From Terriglobales bacterium (GTDB taxonomy: Bacteria; Acidobacteriota; Terriglobia; Bryobacterales; Bryobacteraceae), in the NCBI GenBank assembly GCA_021372245.1, contig JAJFUV010000347.1, forward strand, positions 1 to 34,881: DNA of 34,881 bases, given 5' to 3'. Under the pieces are notes generated by a model, which had not been told where the DNA came from, searched no databases, and saw only the letters and a list, made by a program, of their open reading frames with translations. The position numbers were made by a program, and so were the translations under genes. Positions 33,624 to 34,881 of this stretch are shown one piece after another; within the stretch, counting starts at the first letter, position 1; every line of letters starts with the position of its first letter.

Positions 33624-34881
33624 TACACCTCGCTGAAGTTCTCCCAAGTGACGCCGATGCGGGGAGCGGCGATCCCGATTTCCCGCAGGTAGTCGCCGTA
33701 CACCATCACCCAGTGGGAATCCCGCACCTCGCTGAGCAACTTCTTCCAGTTGCCTTGTATGCGCACATCCTGCTGCGAGCGGCAGATGTCATAGAACGGA
33801 TTGCCCTCGACCGTGCCCTTCATGCCCACCCAGCGGCCGGTGGCGTATTCGGGGTCGATGAACGAGACTTCCTGCCCGATAGGCATCTCCACCTTGGGCG
33901 CGGCGCCGTACTCGGATTCGTAGTGCGTCACCAGGCGTGCCGGCTCGTAACGCTCGCCGCTCATGCGGCGCGGCCCGGTGCAGTGCGCGCAGGTGACGAC
34001 GCCATTGTGCGGGAACGTCGAATTGTGCAGGAAAACGGGCTTACCGGAGATGTGGCGCAGGAGCATACCCGCCGGCACGATGACGAAGTCCGACTCGCAG
34101 AACGCCAGCAATCCTTCGTCGTTCAGCAAGCCGAGTGTGAGGCACGCCGTGGTCTTCGACATCGGCATGATGGTGCCCATGCACTCGCCGATGGTGAAGG
34201 CCGTCGCGCCGTGGTCCTCCATCAAGTCCTTGAACACGCCGTAGAGGATGAAGGCGTTCACCACAAACGGGCGGCCGGTGGCCAGCGTGGTCCTCGGGAT
34301 GCTAAGGTACCGGTTCGTCCACTTTTCAGCGAGCGACATTTTCGCCGGATCGTTCAGCGCGCTCTTCACCCGCTTATCCATGTCGACGTAATCGGTCTCG
34401 ACGATGTCCAGCTTGTAGCGCTCGCGGGCGATCTGCGGGGCGCGGCCGTCGTACTTGCCGCGGGCGCCGCCGAGGGCGACGATCCTGGAGCCGAGGAAGT
34501 TCTTCACTCCATAGAACGCGCGCAGGCGCCACAGCAATTCCGCCTTGTCGTCCACGACGACGTCATGCACCGACAGGCGCGGAGCATCGGCGGGATTTGC
34601 CGGCGGAGCCTGCGGACGGTCGGTCTTGAGGTACCGCACGCTCAGCGCTTCGTACCAGTAGTAGACCGGCCCGGAACTCTTCCTCAAGAAAATGATGGCG
34701 TGGCCGTTTTCGGGGATCAGCGCGCGCAGCGTGGCGCCCGAACCCGTCGCCGGATAGACGATGGTGACGTCGGCGGCCGGGTTACGTACAAGCGCGGCCT
34801 GTTCCGTCGTCATTACCCTATCAACGGAGATGACATCGAAGGGGAAGTCGGCCTTCGCGGCGACGGCCTTCAACTCCGCGG
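33623..34881 (-). CDS. FucI/AraA-like sugar isomerase, 5' end cut by window
   Basis: At least 419 residues; the frame continues past the window edge (upstream codons read AEL) so the N-terminus is missing. The C-terminal half has FTIGECMGTIMPMSKTTACL, LLNDEGLLAFCESD and KPVFLHNSTFPHNG, followed by CAHCTGP. These are typical of the L-fucose/L-arabinose isomerase fold and its relatives, with a metal-binding Glu and His pattern. The middle LDIVETDYVDMDKRV region fits a Rossmann-like domain. Its exact substrate cannot be read. It is translationally coupled to the nitrilase-like gene through TAATG. Confidence 0.7.
   Translation of the reverse strand, partial: AELKAVAAKADFPFDVISVDRVMTTEQAALVRNPAADVTIVYPATGSGATLRALIPENGHAIIFLRKSSGPVYYWYEALSVRYLKTDRPQAPPANPADAPRLSVHDVVVDDKAELLWRLRAFYGVKNFLGSRIVALGGARGKYDGRAPQIARERYKLDIVETDYVDMDKRVKSALNDPAKMSLAEKWTNRYLSIPRTTLATGRPFVVNAFILYGVFKDLMEDHGATAFTIGECMGTIMPMSKTTACLTLGLLNDEGLLAFCESDFVIVPAGMLLRHISGKPVFLHNSTFPHNGVVTCAHCTGPRRMSGERYEPARLVTHYESEYGAAPKVEMPIGQEVSFIDPEYATGRWVGMKGTVEGNPFYDICRSQQDVRIQGNWKKLLSEVRDSHWVMVYGDYLREIGIAAPRIGVTWENFSEV

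Overview
The window is a GC-rich, gene-dense bacterial chromosome segment. Its content suggests Acidobacteriota, most likely a Solibacter/Bryobacter-like lineage. This is an inference from gene content: a Tes/MSS-type radical SAM protein, Tat-exported catabolic enzymes, a dnaG-rpoD pair and a coproheme decarboxylase of the HemQ type. No rRNA, tRNA, IS element, CRISPR array or phage gene was seen. No gene-free stretch exceeds about 205 bases; the longest (3538-3741) is the leader of the radical SAM gene.

Layout. 1-638 (-) is the 3'-truncated hemQ/chdC. 674-2167 (+) is a GT-C/TPR membrane protein and 2175-2810 (-) a zinc-ribbon membrane protein. 2914-3537 (+) is a NadD-like nucleotidyltransferase. 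3742-5409 (+) is a multi-cysteine radical SAM enzyme that I judge to be a candidate membrane-spanning lipid synthase. 5421-7627 is a divergent LysR/MFS pair with a clear dyad operator. 7498-8778 (-) is a cyclopropane-fatty-acid synthase family methyltransferase. 8827-12334 (+) is dnaG-rpoD. 12433-14560 (+) is an NfeD-flotillin pair. 14570-16603 (-) is a WbaP-type sugar-phosphate transferase followed by pyrE. 16685-18958 (+) is the malic enzyme-phosphotransacetylase fusion maeB.

18939-19352 (-) is an unknown protein. 19411-20262 (+) is a secreted Asp-box (BNR-like) protein. 20299-21050 (+) is a pair of four-helix SMR/EamA-like transporters overlapping by 4 nt. 21231-22199 (+) is an NmrA-like oxidoreductase behind a well-formed sigma-70 promoter and a 115-nt leader. 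22213-23475 (-) is a Tat-signal enolase-superfamily enzyme with an exceptionally strong ribosome binding site. 23537-26799 (-) is a three-gene operon: a GpgS-like GT81 enzyme, a second glycosyltransferase and an MscS-type TM-helix protein, probably for glycosylglycerate compatible solutes. 26947-32673 (-) is a complete tripartite RND efflux operon. 32811-34881 (-) is a Tat-exported nitrilase-like amidohydrolase coupled to a FucI/AraA-like isomerase that runs off the window.

Most of the window is housekeeping. The two most interesting themes are membrane-lipid remodelling (radical SAM MSS/Tes candidate, with a Cfa-family enzyme about 2 kb away) and osmolyte synthesis linked to a membrane-channel fragment.
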